From Martelella sp. AD-3 (GTDB lineage: Bacteria > Pseudomonadota > Alphaproteobacteria > Rhizobiales > Rhizobiaceae): a stretch of DNA of 64,000 nt. A program made the position numbers and the translations under genes. Each line of letters starts with the position of its first letter. Within the stretch, counting starts at the first letter, position 1. Location of the stretch: NCBI RefSeq assembly GCF_001578105.1, contig NZ_CP014275.1:372001-436000 (forward strand), in the 5' to 3' direction. The notes beneath the pieces were generated by a model that saw only the letters and a program-made list of their open reading frames with translations, was not told the DNA's origin and did no database searches. Below, one piece after another: positions 53,838 to 62,939 of this stretch.

Positions 53838-54680
53838 TTATCCTTTCACGCCTGACAGGGCGAAGCTTTCGACGATCTGGCGCTGGGCCAGAATGTAGAC
53901 AATGAGCATGGGAATGACGGCAAGCGCGGTGGCCGCAAGCTGCAGGTGCCAGAGCGGCAGGCCGTAGGTGTCGGTGAAGTTGGCGAGTGCCAGGGGAAGA
54001 GTGAAGAGCTTGATGTCGTTGACGAACACCAGCGGCTCGAGGAACAGGTTCCACGAGAACAGGAATGTGATGATGCCGACAGCCGACAGCGCCGGCTTCG
54101 ACAGCGGCAGCGCCACCTTGAAATAGACTCCGAAGCGGGTGAGCCCGTCCATCCGGCCGGCCTCTTCCAGCTCCTTCGGCAGCGCCAGGAAATACTGCCG
54201 CATCAGGAAGGTCGCCATCACGCCCTGCGAACCGAACAGCGGCAGCAGGATCAGCGGCATGTGGGTGTTCATCAGGCCGAGTTCGCGCATCAGGAAGAAG
54301 TTCGGAATGATCGTCACTTCCTCCGGCATCATCAGCGCCGAGATCAGCATCAGCAGCACGAGCGCGCTCCCGGCAAAGCGCAGCCGCGCCAGCGCGTAGC
54401 CCGCCATCGAAGACAGGAAAAGCGTCAGTCCGGTGACGATGACGGCGATATAGAGCGAGTTGAAATACTGCCTTGCGAAAGGCTGGTAGGCAAAAACCTC
54501 GGAAAAGTTCGACCAGTGCGCGGTTTGCGGGATGAGCGAGGCAGAGGAGAACACGTCCGCCTGTCCCTTGAGCGCGCCGGAGAGCATCCAGATGAAGGGA
54601 AAGACAAAGGGGATGGCGAGGGCGGCGAGGCCGACGACCCAGCATATGCGGGTGATTTTCTGTTCCAGCCGGTAATTCAT
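53838..54680 (-). CDS. Carbohydrate ABC permease, second subunit (FAD-oxidoreductase locus)
   Basis: A 280-residue MalG-group permease, six helices, the first at about 12-35 (ICWVVGLAALAIPFVFPFIWML). EAA loop PKELEEAGRMDGLTRFGVYFKVALP near 175-200. The start MNYRLEQKI at 54680 overlaps the upstream permease stop (ATGA); the longer open frame is shadow. Confidence 0.89.
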   Translation of the reverse strand: MNYRLEQKITRICWVVGLAALAIPFVFPFIWMLSGALKGQADVFSSASLIPQTAHWSNFSEVFAYQPFARQYFNSLYIAVIVTGLTLFLSSMAGYALARLRFAGSALVLLMLISALMMPEEVTIIPNFFLMRELGLMNTHMPLILLPLFGSQGVMATFLMRQYFLALPKELEEAGRMDGLTRFGVYFKVALPLSKPALSAVGIITFLFSWNLFLEPLVFVNDIKLFTLPLALANFTDTYGLPLWHLQLAATALAVIPMLIVYILAQRQIVESFALSGVKG

Positions 54681-55576
54681 TTCCGCACCGCCTTCAAGAG
54701 CATCTGCAGGATGGTGAGCGCCAGGATCAGCACGAAGAGCATGACGGCGAGCGCCGAGGCATAGCCGGTGTTGAAGAACTTGAAGCCCTGTTCGTAGATG
54801 TAGAAGGCGAGCACCAGCGTGGCGTTCTGCGGTCCGCCGCCGGTCATCAGATAGATATGGTCGAAAACCTTCAGCGAGCCGACAACGGTGATCACCATGA
54901 TCACCAGCGTCGTCGGCGCCAGAAGCGGCCAGGTAATGCGGCGGAAGATGTCCCAACCATTGGCGCCTTCGAGCCGCGCCGCCTCTTCGTAGTCGCGCGG
55001 GATGGTTTGCAGCGCCGCGATATAGAGGATCATGTTGAGCCCGACGGTCTTCAGGACGCGGGTGACGATGACGGAGGCCATCGCCCAGTTCGGTTCGTGC
55101 AGCCAGTTCGGCCCGTCGATGCCGACGACCGAAAGCGCCTGGTTGACCGCGCCCGATTCATGCTGGAGCAGGAAGGTCCAGATGATCGCCCAGGCGACGG
55201 CGGAGGTGATGACGGGGGCGAAGAACACGGTGCGGAAGATGACGACGCCGCGCATCGGTTTCGACAGCGCCAGGGCAAGGCCGAGCGCCAGCGCCATATT
55301 GAGCGGCACGAGGCCGGCCGCAAACACCAGGGAATTGCCGAGCACGTGCCAGAACGTGTCGTTTGCGGTCAGCGCGTCGACGTAATTGTCCATGCCGACG
55401 AAGCGGGACTGCTGGCTGAGCAGGTTCCAGTCCGTGGTGGAATAGTAGAACACGGCGATCAGCGGGCCGACGAAGAAGATCAGAAAACCCGTCAGTATCG
55501 GGCTTACAAAGAGCCATCCCGCGATTGCCTCGCGCGTTCTGAGCGTCAGGGATGGCCCCGTTCTGGCAGCGGACAT
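54677..55576 (-). CDS. Carbohydrate ABC permease, first subunit (FAD-oxidoreductase locus)
   Basis: A 299-residue MalF-group permease; first helix about 18-42 (AGWLFVSPILTGFLIFFVGPLIAVFYYS), EAA loop PRDYEEAARLEGANGWDIFRRITWP near 195-220. The binding-protein gene ends 97 bp upstream. Confidence 0.89.
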   Translation of the reverse strand: MSAARTGPSLTLRTREAIAGWLFVSPILTGFLIFFVGPLIAVFYYSTTDWNLLSQQSRFVGMDNYVDALTANDTFWHVLGNSLVFAAGLVPLNMALALGLALALSKPMRGVVIFRTVFFAPVITSAVAWAIIWTFLLQHESGAVNQALSVVGIDGPNWLHEPNWAMASVIVTRVLKTVGLNMILYIAALQTIPRDYEEAARLEGANGWDIFRRITWPLLAPTTLVIMVITVVGSLKVFDHIYLMTGGGPQNATLVLAFYIYEQGFKFFNTGYASALAVMLFVLILALTILQMLLKAVRK

Positions 55577-55673
55577 GGTCGCTTCCTTTGCGGGCGGTGT
55601 TGAATGCAGTTCTCTTCTCGCCGCCGGGAGTGCCGGCGGCGAGAATTGTCTTTCCGGAAGGTATTGCGCCCTC

Positions 55674-56924
55674 TCAGAGCAGCGGCTGGATATCCTTGCA
55701 CAGCTTGGTCATGGTCGCCTGAATATCGGCGTCCTCCGACCACAGCGCATCGAAATCCGGCCGCGCCTCAGCTTCGATCTGCGGAAAGCGCTCATGGCTC
55801 GGCAGAACCGATCCGGTCTCGATACCTTCGGCAACGATTTCCATCTGTTCCGGCGTCACGGCCGGGTTGCTCGAAAGAAAGCTCTCGCTTTCCAGCACGG
55901 ATTTGCGCGCCGGGGGGAAGAAGGCAGCCATGGTCGCGACATTGTCCTTGTTGGTCATGTAGGCCAGGAATTCTGCCGCAAGCTCCTTGTTCTTGCCCTG
56001 GGCAAAGGCAACGACGCCGGCCTGGCCGATGGTGGCGGCTTCGCCGGCGGGGCCGGCGGGCAGCGGCGCGATGCCCCAGTCGAAATCGACATCGGCAAGC
56101 TTCGAGACGCGGGAAATCTGCGCGACAGTCAGCGCCGCGTTGCCGGAAAAGAAGTCGCCCTGTTCGCCGGGCGGTACGGCGGAGCCGTCTGCATAGACCA
56201 TATCGTGGAACAGCTTGACCGCTTCGACCGACTGTTCGCTGTCCAGCCGGCAGTTGCCGTCCGTCCAGGCATCGCCGCCATGGGCACGGATGATCGGGAT
56301 CAGGTTGTGCCAGACGCGCGCGCCGTAGCCCTGGCCGTCGACCGTCTCGTAGCCCCAGACGCCGGCATCGGCATCGCGCAGTGCGGCGGCGTCGCTTTTG
56401 AGCTGGTCCCAAGTCCACGAGCCGTCTGCGGCGCGTTCGGTGGGTGTCTCAAGGCCAGCAGCGTCGTAAAGCGACTTGTTGTAGTAGACGATGAAGGGCG
56501 ACGTGGAGAAGGGCACGCCAAAGACGGCGTCATCCTTGACCCAGAGGCCCATGGCCGGTTCGGAAAGGTCGCCATAGTCGTAACCGTCCGTACCATTCAG
56601 CGTATCGCCGACATCGGCCAGCACGCCGGCTTCGACGAAGGCGGGCGCCGAGTTCTCCAGAAGCCAGCCGAGATCGGGCGGGTTGCCGCCGGCAAGCTGC
56701 AGCGTCAGCTTCTGCACATAGTCGCCGAAGGGGATGGTGTCGAACTGGACGGTGACGTCCGGATGGGTTTCGGCGAAACCCTCGGCGATGCCGTTCAACA
56801 TGTCGAGATGGGCCTGGCTGCCGGTCCAGACGGTAAAGCGCAGGTTTTCCGCGCTTGCCGCCGTGCCCATCGCGCCGCACAGCGCCGTTGCAACGATTAA
56901 CCGCTTAATCAATTGACGTGTCAT
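55674..56924 (-). CDS. Carbohydrate ABC substrate-binding protein (FAD-oxidoreductase locus)
   Basis: A 416-residue family 1 binding protein. The signal peptide is about 25 residues (MTRQLIKRLIVATALCGAMGTAASA-ENLRFTVW). The body has HPDVTVQFDTIPFGDYVQKLTLQL and PPDLGWLLENSAPAFVEAG. AGGAATGAG-type sequence lies upstream of the ATG. A likely operator for the adjacent LacI protein overlaps codons 4-10 of this gene. The ligand is unknown. Confidence 0.87.
   Translation of the reverse strand: MTRQLIKRLIVATALCGAMGTAASAENLRFTVWTGSQAHLDMLNGIAEGFAETHPDVTVQFDTIPFGDYVQKLTLQLAGGNPPDLGWLLENSAPAFVEAGVLADVGDTLNGTDGYDYGDLSEPAMGLWVKDDAVFGVPFSTSPFIVYYNKSLYDAAGLETPTERAADGSWTWDQLKSDAAALRDADAGVWGYETVDGQGYGARVWHNLIPIIRAHGGDAWTDGNCRLDSEQSVEAVKLFHDMVYADGSAVPPGEQGDFFSGNAALTVAQISRVSKLADVDFDWGIAPLPAGPAGEAATIGQAGVVAFAQGKNKELAAEFLAYMTNKDNVATMAAFFPPARKSVLESESFLSSNPAVTPEQMEIVAEGIETGSVLPSHERFPQIEAEARPDFDALWSEDADIQATMTKLCKDIQPLL
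56895..56913 (-). promoter_or_regulatory. Candidate LacI operator inside the binding-protein gene
   Basis: On the minus strand ATTGATTAAGCG-GT-TAATC, with the dyad GATTAA-gcgg-TTAATC. The same ATTGATTAAGCG-N2-TAATC occurs at 58011-58029 upstream of the LacI gene, 1.1 kb away. The two sites flank the regulator gene. Confidence 0.6.
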
Positions 56925-56948
56925 GATCTCATTCCTCCCGTTGTCAGA

Positions 56949-57989
56949 TCAGATGGCTTTCAGTGTCTCCCCCGGCACGAAGCCGCAGGGCAAGGTGGTG
57001 TTGGCTATTTCGGCCTCGGGTTTGCGGATGCGGGCAATCAGCTTTTCCACGGCCTGCTCGCCCATGGCTTCGCGCGGGACCGATATCCGCGTCCAGCGCT
57101 CCACGTCTGCGGTCATGGTGAGCGGAGCTGCGAGCGCAACAACCGAAAGGGTTTCGGGTATGCTGCCGCCGCAGGCCGCGACCTGGCGTTCCAGAGCGGT
57201 TGCATGGGCGAAGGTTTCCGTCAGCACCACGGAATATCCGTCCGCTAAGCACCTTCTTGTCCATGCCGCGTCGAGCGCATCCGCGTCGAACCGCTCGACG
57301 GAAAGATCAAGGCCTTGCCGCCGGCTCTGGATAAATCCCTGTTCGCGGTCCTCGTTCTGTTCGCGCACACGGCTGTTACCCAGGAACTTCATCTTGCGGT
57401 GCCCGAGAGCGGCGCAGCGGGAAACAACATCCTCGACCGCTGCCGCATAGTCGGCCGCGACCCAATTGAGTTCTGCGCCATTGGCCACGCGCCGACCGAC
57501 GGTGACGAAGGGGAAACCGGTCTCGCAAAGCCGCTTCAACTCGCTCTTTTCCGGCTCCTCGCCCAGCAGAATCGCGCCATCGGCAACGCCCATGCGGTTT
57601 GTGCCCGCGGGAAAGATGCTGCGCGGCCCCTTGTCGAGCGAGGATGAGGTGAACAGCAGGAGATCCTGCCCAGTTTTCATGGCGCCGCGTTCGATGCCGA
57701 GAAGGAAGGGGTAGAAGAAGTTCTCGCGGTCGGAGGGGAAGACGGCTTCATAGGTGAAGACGCCGATGATGTTGCGTTTTCCGCCTGCCAGCGACTGCGC
57801 CACGATATCCGGCGCATAGCCCAGTGTTTCCATGGCGGCGCGCACGCGCTTTTCGGCCTCCTCGCCGACACGGATGGTCTTGCCGGGCTTCGGCGAGATC
57901 ACGGCGGAGACGACGGCGGTGGAGACGCCGGCCATCGCCGCAACATCGCTTTGGGTTACGCGCTTCGCGCGCCTTTGCCCGGTCGTCAC
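56949..57989 (-). CDS. LacI-family regulator (FAD-oxidoreductase locus)
   Basis: A 346-residue LacI repressor with HTH KRVTQSDVAAMAGVSTAVVSAVI (residues 9-31) and effector domain (NIIGVFTYEAVFPSDRENFFYPFLLGIERGAMKTGQ; LSVVALAAPLTMTADVERWTRISVP). The GTG start at 57989 follows GGAGG; an ATG 7 bp upstream is out of frame. It precedes the importer operon on the same strand, with 24 bp to the binding-protein gene, so it is probably part of the operon and autoregulated. Confidence 0.9.
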   Translation of the reverse strand: MTTGQRRAKRVTQSDVAAMAGVSTAVVSAVISPKPGKTIRVGEEAEKRVRAAMETLGYAPDIVAQSLAGGKRNIIGVFTYEAVFPSDRENFFYPFLLGIERGAMKTGQDLLLFTSSSLDKGPRSIFPAGTNRMGVADGAILLGEEPEKSELKRLCETGFPFVTVGRRVANGAELNWVAADYAAAVEDVVSRCAALGHRKMKFLGNSRVREQNEDREQGFIQSRRQGLDLSVERFDADALDAAWTRRCLADGYSVVLTETFAHATALERQVAACGGSIPETLSVVALAAPLTMTADVERWTRISVPREAMGEQAVEKLIARIRKPEAEIANTTLPCGFVPGETLKAI

Positions 57990-58010
57990 CGATCATCCTC
58001 CAGAAATGGC

Positions 58011-58029
58011 ATTGATTAAGCGTATAATC
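58011..58029 (+). promoter_or_regulatory. Candidate LacI operator upstream of the regulator gene
   Basis: ATTGATTAAGCG-TA-TAATC, 22 bp upstream of the LacI GTG start. It matches the site at 56895-56913 at 17 of 19 positions. It suggests autoregulation. Confidence 0.6.
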
Positions 58030-58124
58030 TAAATGATCGGCTCCGTCAATGGGCGAGCGTGCGCCGACCCCTGAAATGGCTTCCGCCTGCTTGCAAGCCG
58101 TTCTTGTCGACGACCGCGGGGCTT

Positions 58125-58946
58125 CTAGCCCTTCACCGCGCCCGCCGTCATGGAGCCGAAAATCTGCTTGTACATCATCAGGCCGATGACGGCCGGCGGC
58201 AGCGCGCCGATGATCATGACGGCGGAAGCCGTGCCCCAGTTTACGCCGCCGCCCGATGCCGCAAAGAAAAAGGATGCGCCCACCGTCATCGGTACGGCCT
58301 TGCTGGTTGTCAGCATCAGGCCGAACAGGAACTCGTTCCAGGCGGTGATGAAGCCGAAGATGAAACTCGTCAGCATTGCCGGTCTGACGACGGGCCAGAT
58401 CACGCGTCGAAGGGTTGCAAGCGTCGACGCGCCGTCCACCTTGGCGGCTTCGTCGAGTTCTACGGGCACATCGGCAATGGCATTGACGAAAATGACGAGC
58501 GCCAGGGGAATGTTGACGATGGTGAGGATGAGGCCGAGGCCGACCCTGGTGTCGAGCAGACCCAGCCATTGATACATCATGTAGAGCGGGATCGCGAAGA
58601 TGATGAGCGGCACGGCCCTCAGATTGACAACCATCGGGAAGAGCACCCGGCGCCCGGTCTCTGAACGGGCAATCGCGTAGGCGGCGGGGAAGGTGAGAGC
58701 CATTGCCAGCAGCGTTCCGATAAGGGCCGCCATCGTGCTGTTGAAGAGATAGAGCCAGATGTTGAACCGGGTCGTGTCCGTCAGCACCGACAGGTAGTTC
58801 GAAAGCGTCGGAGCGTTGATCCATAGCCCGGCATTGGAGCTGATTTCGCGCGCGCTCTTGAAGGAGGTGATGAGCGTCACGATCACCGGAAAATTCATCG
58901 CGATCGCGGCAACGGCAAACACGATCCAACGCAATGTCCTCATCAT
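58125..58946 (-). CDS. ABC permease, second subunit (NanEK locus)
   Basis: A 273-residue MalG-group permease with six helices, the first at about 7-28 (WIVFAVAAIAMNFPVIVTLITS). EAA loop PVELDEAAKVDGASTLATLRRVIWP near 160-185; the end is FGSMTAGAVKG. It overlaps the first permease (ATGA). No ATPase gene follows: the next gene downstream is the LacI regulator of the other operon. Confidence 0.88.
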   Translation of the reverse strand: MMRTLRWIVFAVAAIAMNFPVIVTLITSFKSAREISSNAGLWINAPTLSNYLSVLTDTTRFNIWLYLFNSTMAALIGTLLAMALTFPAAYAIARSETGRRVLFPMVVNLRAVPLIIFAIPLYMMYQWLGLLDTRVGLGLILTIVNIPLALVIFVNAIADVPVELDEAAKVDGASTLATLRRVIWPVVRPAMLTSFIFGFITAWNEFLFGLMLTTSKAVPMTVGASFFFAASGGGVNWGTASAVMIIGALPPAVIGLMMYKQIFGSMTAGAVKG

Positions 58947-59848
58947 CGTGTCTTCTCCTTCCTGCGGCTGCCGAGCGCCGTCAGGGCATAGAGCACGACG
59001 AGCGAGGCGATGAAGAGAACGACCGAGGCGGCAACCGCCTTGCCGATGGCGCCCTGTTTGAAGAAGGCCTGATAGATATAGATCGAGAGCGACGTCGTGG
59101 AGCCGCCTGCACCCGCGCCGGTGAGGGCATAGATATTGTCGAACACGCGGAAGCCGTCGATGAAGCGGATGAAAAACGCGATGATCAGCGTCGGCTTGAT
59201 CAGCGGGAGCTCAATCTTCGTCAGCAGCGTCCATCCGCGTGCGCCATCGAGCGCGGCGGCCTCCCGCACATCGCTTGGGATGGCGGAATAGGCCGTGTGG
59301 AACAGCAGGAAGGCGAAGGGCGTCCACTGAAGCGTCTCGATGACGACCAGCGTCCTGAAGGCGTTGTCGGCGTCGAGAAAGGCCGGGCTGTCGCCGAACC
59401 ACATCCAGAGATAGTAGGGAACGGGGCCTGCGAACTCGTGCAGGACCAGACGATACATCAGGCCGACCATGGCGGGAGCCACCATCAGGGGCAGCATCAG
59501 CGGCGCCATCAGATAGGGCCTCTTGCCGAGAAGCGGGTTGAGGAAGATCGCCAGAAACAGGCCGATCAGGCATTCGGCGAGCGCGGTGATGATGCCGAAG
59601 CGCAGCGAAAACCAGGATGCCTGCCAGAAATAGCGGTCGCTCAACACGTCGAGATAGTTGCCGTATCCGCTCAATTCCGGCGCGCGCAGGGTTTCGAAGG
59701 TGACCGTCGATATCGAATAGACCAGATTGACGATCGCCGGGAAGCCCAGAAAGAGCAGCAGGAATATGACGAGCGGGGACAGGAAAAGCCGCCCTTCGCC
59801 GCGATTTACAAGTTGCATGTGGTTCGCCGCCGTGGTTCGTCCGGTCAT
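58943..59848 (-). CDS. ABC permease, first subunit (NanEK locus)
   Basis: A 301-residue MalF-group permease; first helix about 22-45 (LFLSPLVIFLLLFLGFPAIVNLVYS), EAA-type loop PSDVREAAALDGARGWTLLTKIELP near 195-220. ATG 59848 is used; an internal ATG (MQLVNRGEG) 30 bp later is equally possible, as neither has a clear ribosome site. It ends RRKEKTR. Confidence 0.86.
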   Translation of the reverse strand: MTGRTTAANHMQLVNRGEGRLFLSPLVIFLLLFLGFPAIVNLVYSISTVTFETLRAPELSGYGNYLDVLSDRYFWQASWFSLRFGIITALAECLIGLFLAIFLNPLLGKRPYLMAPLMLPLMVAPAMVGLMYRLVLHEFAGPVPYYLWMWFGDSPAFLDADNAFRTLVVIETLQWTPFAFLLFHTAYSAIPSDVREAAALDGARGWTLLTKIELPLIKPTLIIAFFIRFIDGFRVFDNIYALTGAGAGGSTTSLSIYIYQAFFKQGAIGKAVAASVVLFIASLVVLYALTALGSRRKEKTR

Positions 59849-59962
59849 GCCGGAATACAGAAGGCTTTTGGCCCGGAGAAAGCTCCCGGGCGGCGCCGTT
59901 CGGGCCGGTCCGGGAGCAATCCGGCGCAGCCGCGATCGCGGCTGGCACCTCGCCGTTCTGCC

Positions 59963-61285
59963 TTACGGGTTCAGCAGGTCCCGCATTTCGGCCTCGGTAT
60001 TGGCCAGCGCCTCGTCGAGGCTTTGCTGGCCCGACCAGTAGCCGGTGAACTCGCGGGCCTGTACTTCGTAGATCGACAGCGCGTTGGCGGATGTCCCGCC
60101 ATCCATCACATAACCATACCGGCTGGCGAAGTTGCCGAGGTCCACCAGGTCCGGCCGGTCATCCGCGATCTTCGCGACCACATCAGGCATGAGGGCCGGA
60201 GAGCCGCCATTTTCGGCGTAAAGCAGGGCGGCGTCCTCGGTTGCAAGCCATTGCAGGAACCTGAGCGCCCCTTCCTTGTTCTTTGCGTTCTTGTTGAGGC
60301 CAAGTCCGAGACCGTGGATATGGTCCGCCCGCCCGTTCGGGCCGGCAGGCGGCGCGACCACGCCGGTCACCTCGGCGACGGCAGGCGTCTTTTCCGGATC
60401 GGTCAGTTCGCCCGCGGCCGCATTCCACTGAAGAGCCGTCGCAACCTGGCCTGCAGCAAAGGCGGCATTGGTTTCCGCATATTCGTAGGAGAGCGAATCC
60501 TTCGGCGTAGCGCCCGCGTCGTAGAGCGTTTTGTAGAGCGCGAGACCCTTGCGGTAGCCCTCGGAATCGATCGTGATGTTGCCCTCCGCGTCCCGCCAGT
60601 CGGCGCCGTCGGAGCGCGGCAGGGACTGGAAGACCATCATGTTGAACAGGAGGTTCTTCATCTGCAGCACCGTGCCGTAGCGCACGGGACTTGCCCGGTT
60701 GATGGATTTGGTAAAGTAGAGCGCCGTTGCCGCCCAGTCATCCCAGGTCCATTCGTCCGCCGGCTTCGGCGCCATCGGCTTGCCGAGATACTCTTCCGCG
60801 ATTTTCGAATATTCGGCCCTGGCATCCTCGTCGCCGAGCAGCGCGTCGAGAAGGTCGGTGCGGTAATACATGAAGTGGAGGGAGAGGTCCGTCGGAACGC
60901 CGTATTGCCGGCCCTCATACTGCATGGTTTCCAGAACGGCCTTGCCGAACACCGTTTCGGCGTCGTCGCCAAGGTCGATGGGCTCCATGTACGGCGCGTA
61001 GCGACCGATCGAATAGGTGGCGATCAGGTTGATGTCGAAAGCATCGGAGCCGGCCGCAAGGTCGGCCTGGAGCTTGTCGAAAAAGCCGTCGCGGCTGAAG
61101 AAGATCAGTTCGACCTTGTCGTCTTCGCGCGCGGTTTCGTTGTAGACGTCCGTTGCCGCCCGCAGCGCGGCTTCCTCCGAGCCGCCCGGCCAGCCGAGCA
61201 CGGTTACGGTTGCATTGGCAATACCCGGCAGGGCCGTGCCTGCCAGAAGCCCGGCAAAGGCCACAATTGTCGTTTTCTTGATCAT
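59963..61285 (-). CDS. ABC substrate-binding protein (NanEK locus)
   Basis: A 440-residue family 1 binding protein. The signal peptide ends near LPGIANA-TVTVLGWPGGSEEAAL. Downstream are AGSDAFDINLIATYSIGRYAPYMEPI and VPTDLSLHFMYYRTDLLDALLGD. It is the first of the importer genes, 50 bp after the NanEK gene, so an amino sugar such as N-acetylmannosamine or sialic acid is a possible ligand (inference). Confidence 0.86.
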   Translation of the reverse strand: MIKKTTIVAFAGLLAGTALPGIANATVTVLGWPGGSEEAALRAATDVYNETAREDDKVELIFFSRDGFFDKLQADLAAGSDAFDINLIATYSIGRYAPYMEPIDLGDDAETVFGKAVLETMQYEGRQYGVPTDLSLHFMYYRTDLLDALLGDEDARAEYSKIAEEYLGKPMAPKPADEWTWDDWAATALYFTKSINRASPVRYGTVLQMKNLLFNMMVFQSLPRSDGADWRDAEGNITIDSEGYRKGLALYKTLYDAGATPKDSLSYEYAETNAAFAAGQVATALQWNAAAGELTDPEKTPAVAEVTGVVAPPAGPNGRADHIHGLGLGLNKNAKNKEGALRFLQWLATEDAALLYAENGGSPALMPDVVAKIADDRPDLVDLGNFASRYGYVMDGGTSANALSIYEVQAREFTGYWSGQQSLDEALANTEAEMRDLLNP

Positions 61286-61335
61286 GTCGAGTTCCCTTCT
61301 CTTTTTGGCATTTGTTCAGTCAGTCACATATCCGG

Positions 61336-62868
61336 TTATGGCTTGCCTTCTCTCGCTGCGGAGCGCGCCAGATCGGCAATTCCGATCAGGCCGGCCTGGG
61401 CACCGCAGCGCGCCGCCCGGATGTCCGGCCTCAGGCGTGCGGGCAGCGCTGCAAGGTTTTTCGAAACCCGCGGCAGGAAACCGTCGGCCAGTCCGATGCC
61501 GCCGCCGATGATGACGATGTCGGGATCGAACATCAGCTTGATATCGGCGCAAAGCGTCGCAACCTTTGCCGCCGAGCCGTCGACGATGCCGGCGGCCCAT
61601 GCCTCGCCTCTGGCCGCGGCCGCGAACACCGAGGGCGTGTCGGCGTCGTGTCCGAGCCGGGCGGCTTCGCCCGCGATAAACTTGCCGGAAACCCGGTCCT
61701 CCAGAGGCCCCGCGCCGCCCGATGCGCCGCGCGTCAGCCCGAAATGTCCGGCAAGCCCGGTCATCAGCCTGCCGTTGCTAACGACGCCGCCGCCGATACC
61801 GGTCGAGATCGTCAGGAAAACGACGGAGCTGACGGCTTCCTTGGCAGCGCGATATTCGCCCCACGCGGCCGCCTGGGCGTCGTTGAGGGCGAGGACGGGC
61901 GCCTTGAAGAGGCTTGCGGCGCGCTCCGCCAGGGGATAGGCGCCGGGAATATTGAGGGTCGCCGTGTTCAGGGCCTGCCAGCGGCCATCTTCCACAAGGC
62001 CCGTCGCCGCGATGCCGACGCAGCCGTAGCGACCGTTCCAGCCGCGGGTTGCCGCCGCGATTGCCGCCAGCCAGCCGTCGGGATTGCCGTCTGCGGCGGT
62101 CGGCACCTGAGCCTTCTCGATGATCGCGCCGGCGGAGATCAGAGCCGCCATCGATTTCGTGCCGCCGATATCTACGGCGAGAACCGGGCTGTCACCAGCG
62201 GCCCGGTATGCGCCGGCGAGTGCATCGCGGAACCAAGCCGTGGTGTGTTCCGTGCGGGTGATGGCGGAGCCGACCGTGACCGCATAGGCGCCTGCCCGCG
62301 CGGCATCGGCTGCCTGCTGCGGTGTCCGGATGCGGCCCTCGGCGATGACATAGGGCGTCAGGGCGGCCATTTCGGTGATGAGGGCGATATCCGGGTCGTC
62401 GGGTTCAGGTCCCTCTACATAGCCGGAAAGGGTGGTGCCGACAAAATCGATGCCGCATTCAAGCGCGTTTCGGGCATCGTCAAGCGACGAACAGTCCGCC
62501 ATGGTCAGCTTGCCGTGGGCGCGGGCGGCGGCGACAAGCGCGGCCAGTTCGACCGGACGCGGCCTGCGGGTTGCATCAAAGGCAATGATATCCGCGCCGG
62601 CGGCGGCAAGTTCGTCCACGTCCGAAAGAAACGGGGTGATGCGGACCGGACTGTCTTCCAGGTCGCGCTTGGCGATGCCGATGATCGGCACGCTGACCTT
62701 CGGGCGCACCGCGCGAACATAGCGTTCGGATTCGATCCTGAGCGCGGCAGCGCCCGCCGCGACGGCAGCCATGGCGAAGCCTGCGACGAAAACCGGCTCG
62801 TCCATCGGACCGCCCGGAACCGGCTGACAGGATACGATCAGGCTGTTTTTCAGAATGTCTGGACGCAC
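61336..62868 (-). CDS. nanEK: Fused N-acetylmannosamine-6-phosphate epimerase and ROK-family kinase (NanE-NanK)
   Basis: A 510-residue fusion. Residues 1-225 are NanE-like (SLIVSCQPVPGGPMD, GIAKRDLEDSPVRITPFLSDVDELAAAGADIIAFDAT, DFVGTTLSGYVEG, VIAEGRIRTPQQAADA). Residues 226-510 are a ROK kinase (LAVDIGGTKSMAAL, GIAATGLVEDGRW, LNDAQAAAWGEY, TISTGIGGGVV). NanK phosphorylates ManNAc and NanE converts ManNAc-6-P to GlcNAc-6-P. The ROK zinc motif (CxCGxxGCxE) is absent; GASGGAGPLED stands in its place after AGHFG. The same GntR-type operator lies upstream. Confidence 0.88.
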   Translation of the reverse strand: MRPDILKNSLIVSCQPVPGGPMDEPVFVAGFAMAAVAAGAAALRIESERYVRAVRPKVSVPIIGIAKRDLEDSPVRITPFLSDVDELAAAGADIIAFDATRRPRPVELAALVAAARAHGKLTMADCSSLDDARNALECGIDFVGTTLSGYVEGPEPDDPDIALITEMAALTPYVIAEGRIRTPQQAADAARAGAYAVTVGSAITRTEHTTAWFRDALAGAYRAAGDSPVLAVDIGGTKSMAALISAGAIIEKAQVPTAADGNPDGWLAAIAAATRGWNGRYGCVGIAATGLVEDGRWQALNTATLNIPGAYPLAERAASLFKAPVLALNDAQAAAWGEYRAAKEAVSSVVFLTISTGIGGGVVSNGRLMTGLAGHFGLTRGASGGAGPLEDRVSGKFIAGEAARLGHDADTPSVFAAAARGEAWAAGIVDGSAAKVATLCADIKLMFDPDIVIIGGGIGLADGFLPRVSKNLAALPARLRPDIRAARCGAQAGLIGIADLARSAAREGKP

Positions 62869-62921
62869 CGGAACCCTCGCTGCTTTTTCCGATATAGCAG
62901 CTCAAGAAAGACCAGAATGCA

Positions 62922-62938
62922 ACCAGTTTATAACTGGT
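62922..62938. promoter_or_regulatory. Candidate GntR operator upstream of nanEK
   Basis: ACCAGTT-TAT-AACTGGT is a perfect 7-3-7 palindrome between the GntR stop and the nanEK start (54 bp upstream of it). The right half plus next bases, ACTGGTATTA, recurs at 63730-63739 upstream of the GntR gene. Confidence 0.6.
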
Positions 62939-62939
62939 A

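Noticed and set aside
58934-61939. A 1001-codon plus-strand open frame across the permease, binding-protein and nanEK genes
   Set aside because: The translation is low-complexity Arg/Ala/Gly-rich with no motif, while the minus strand carries well-defined ABC genes.
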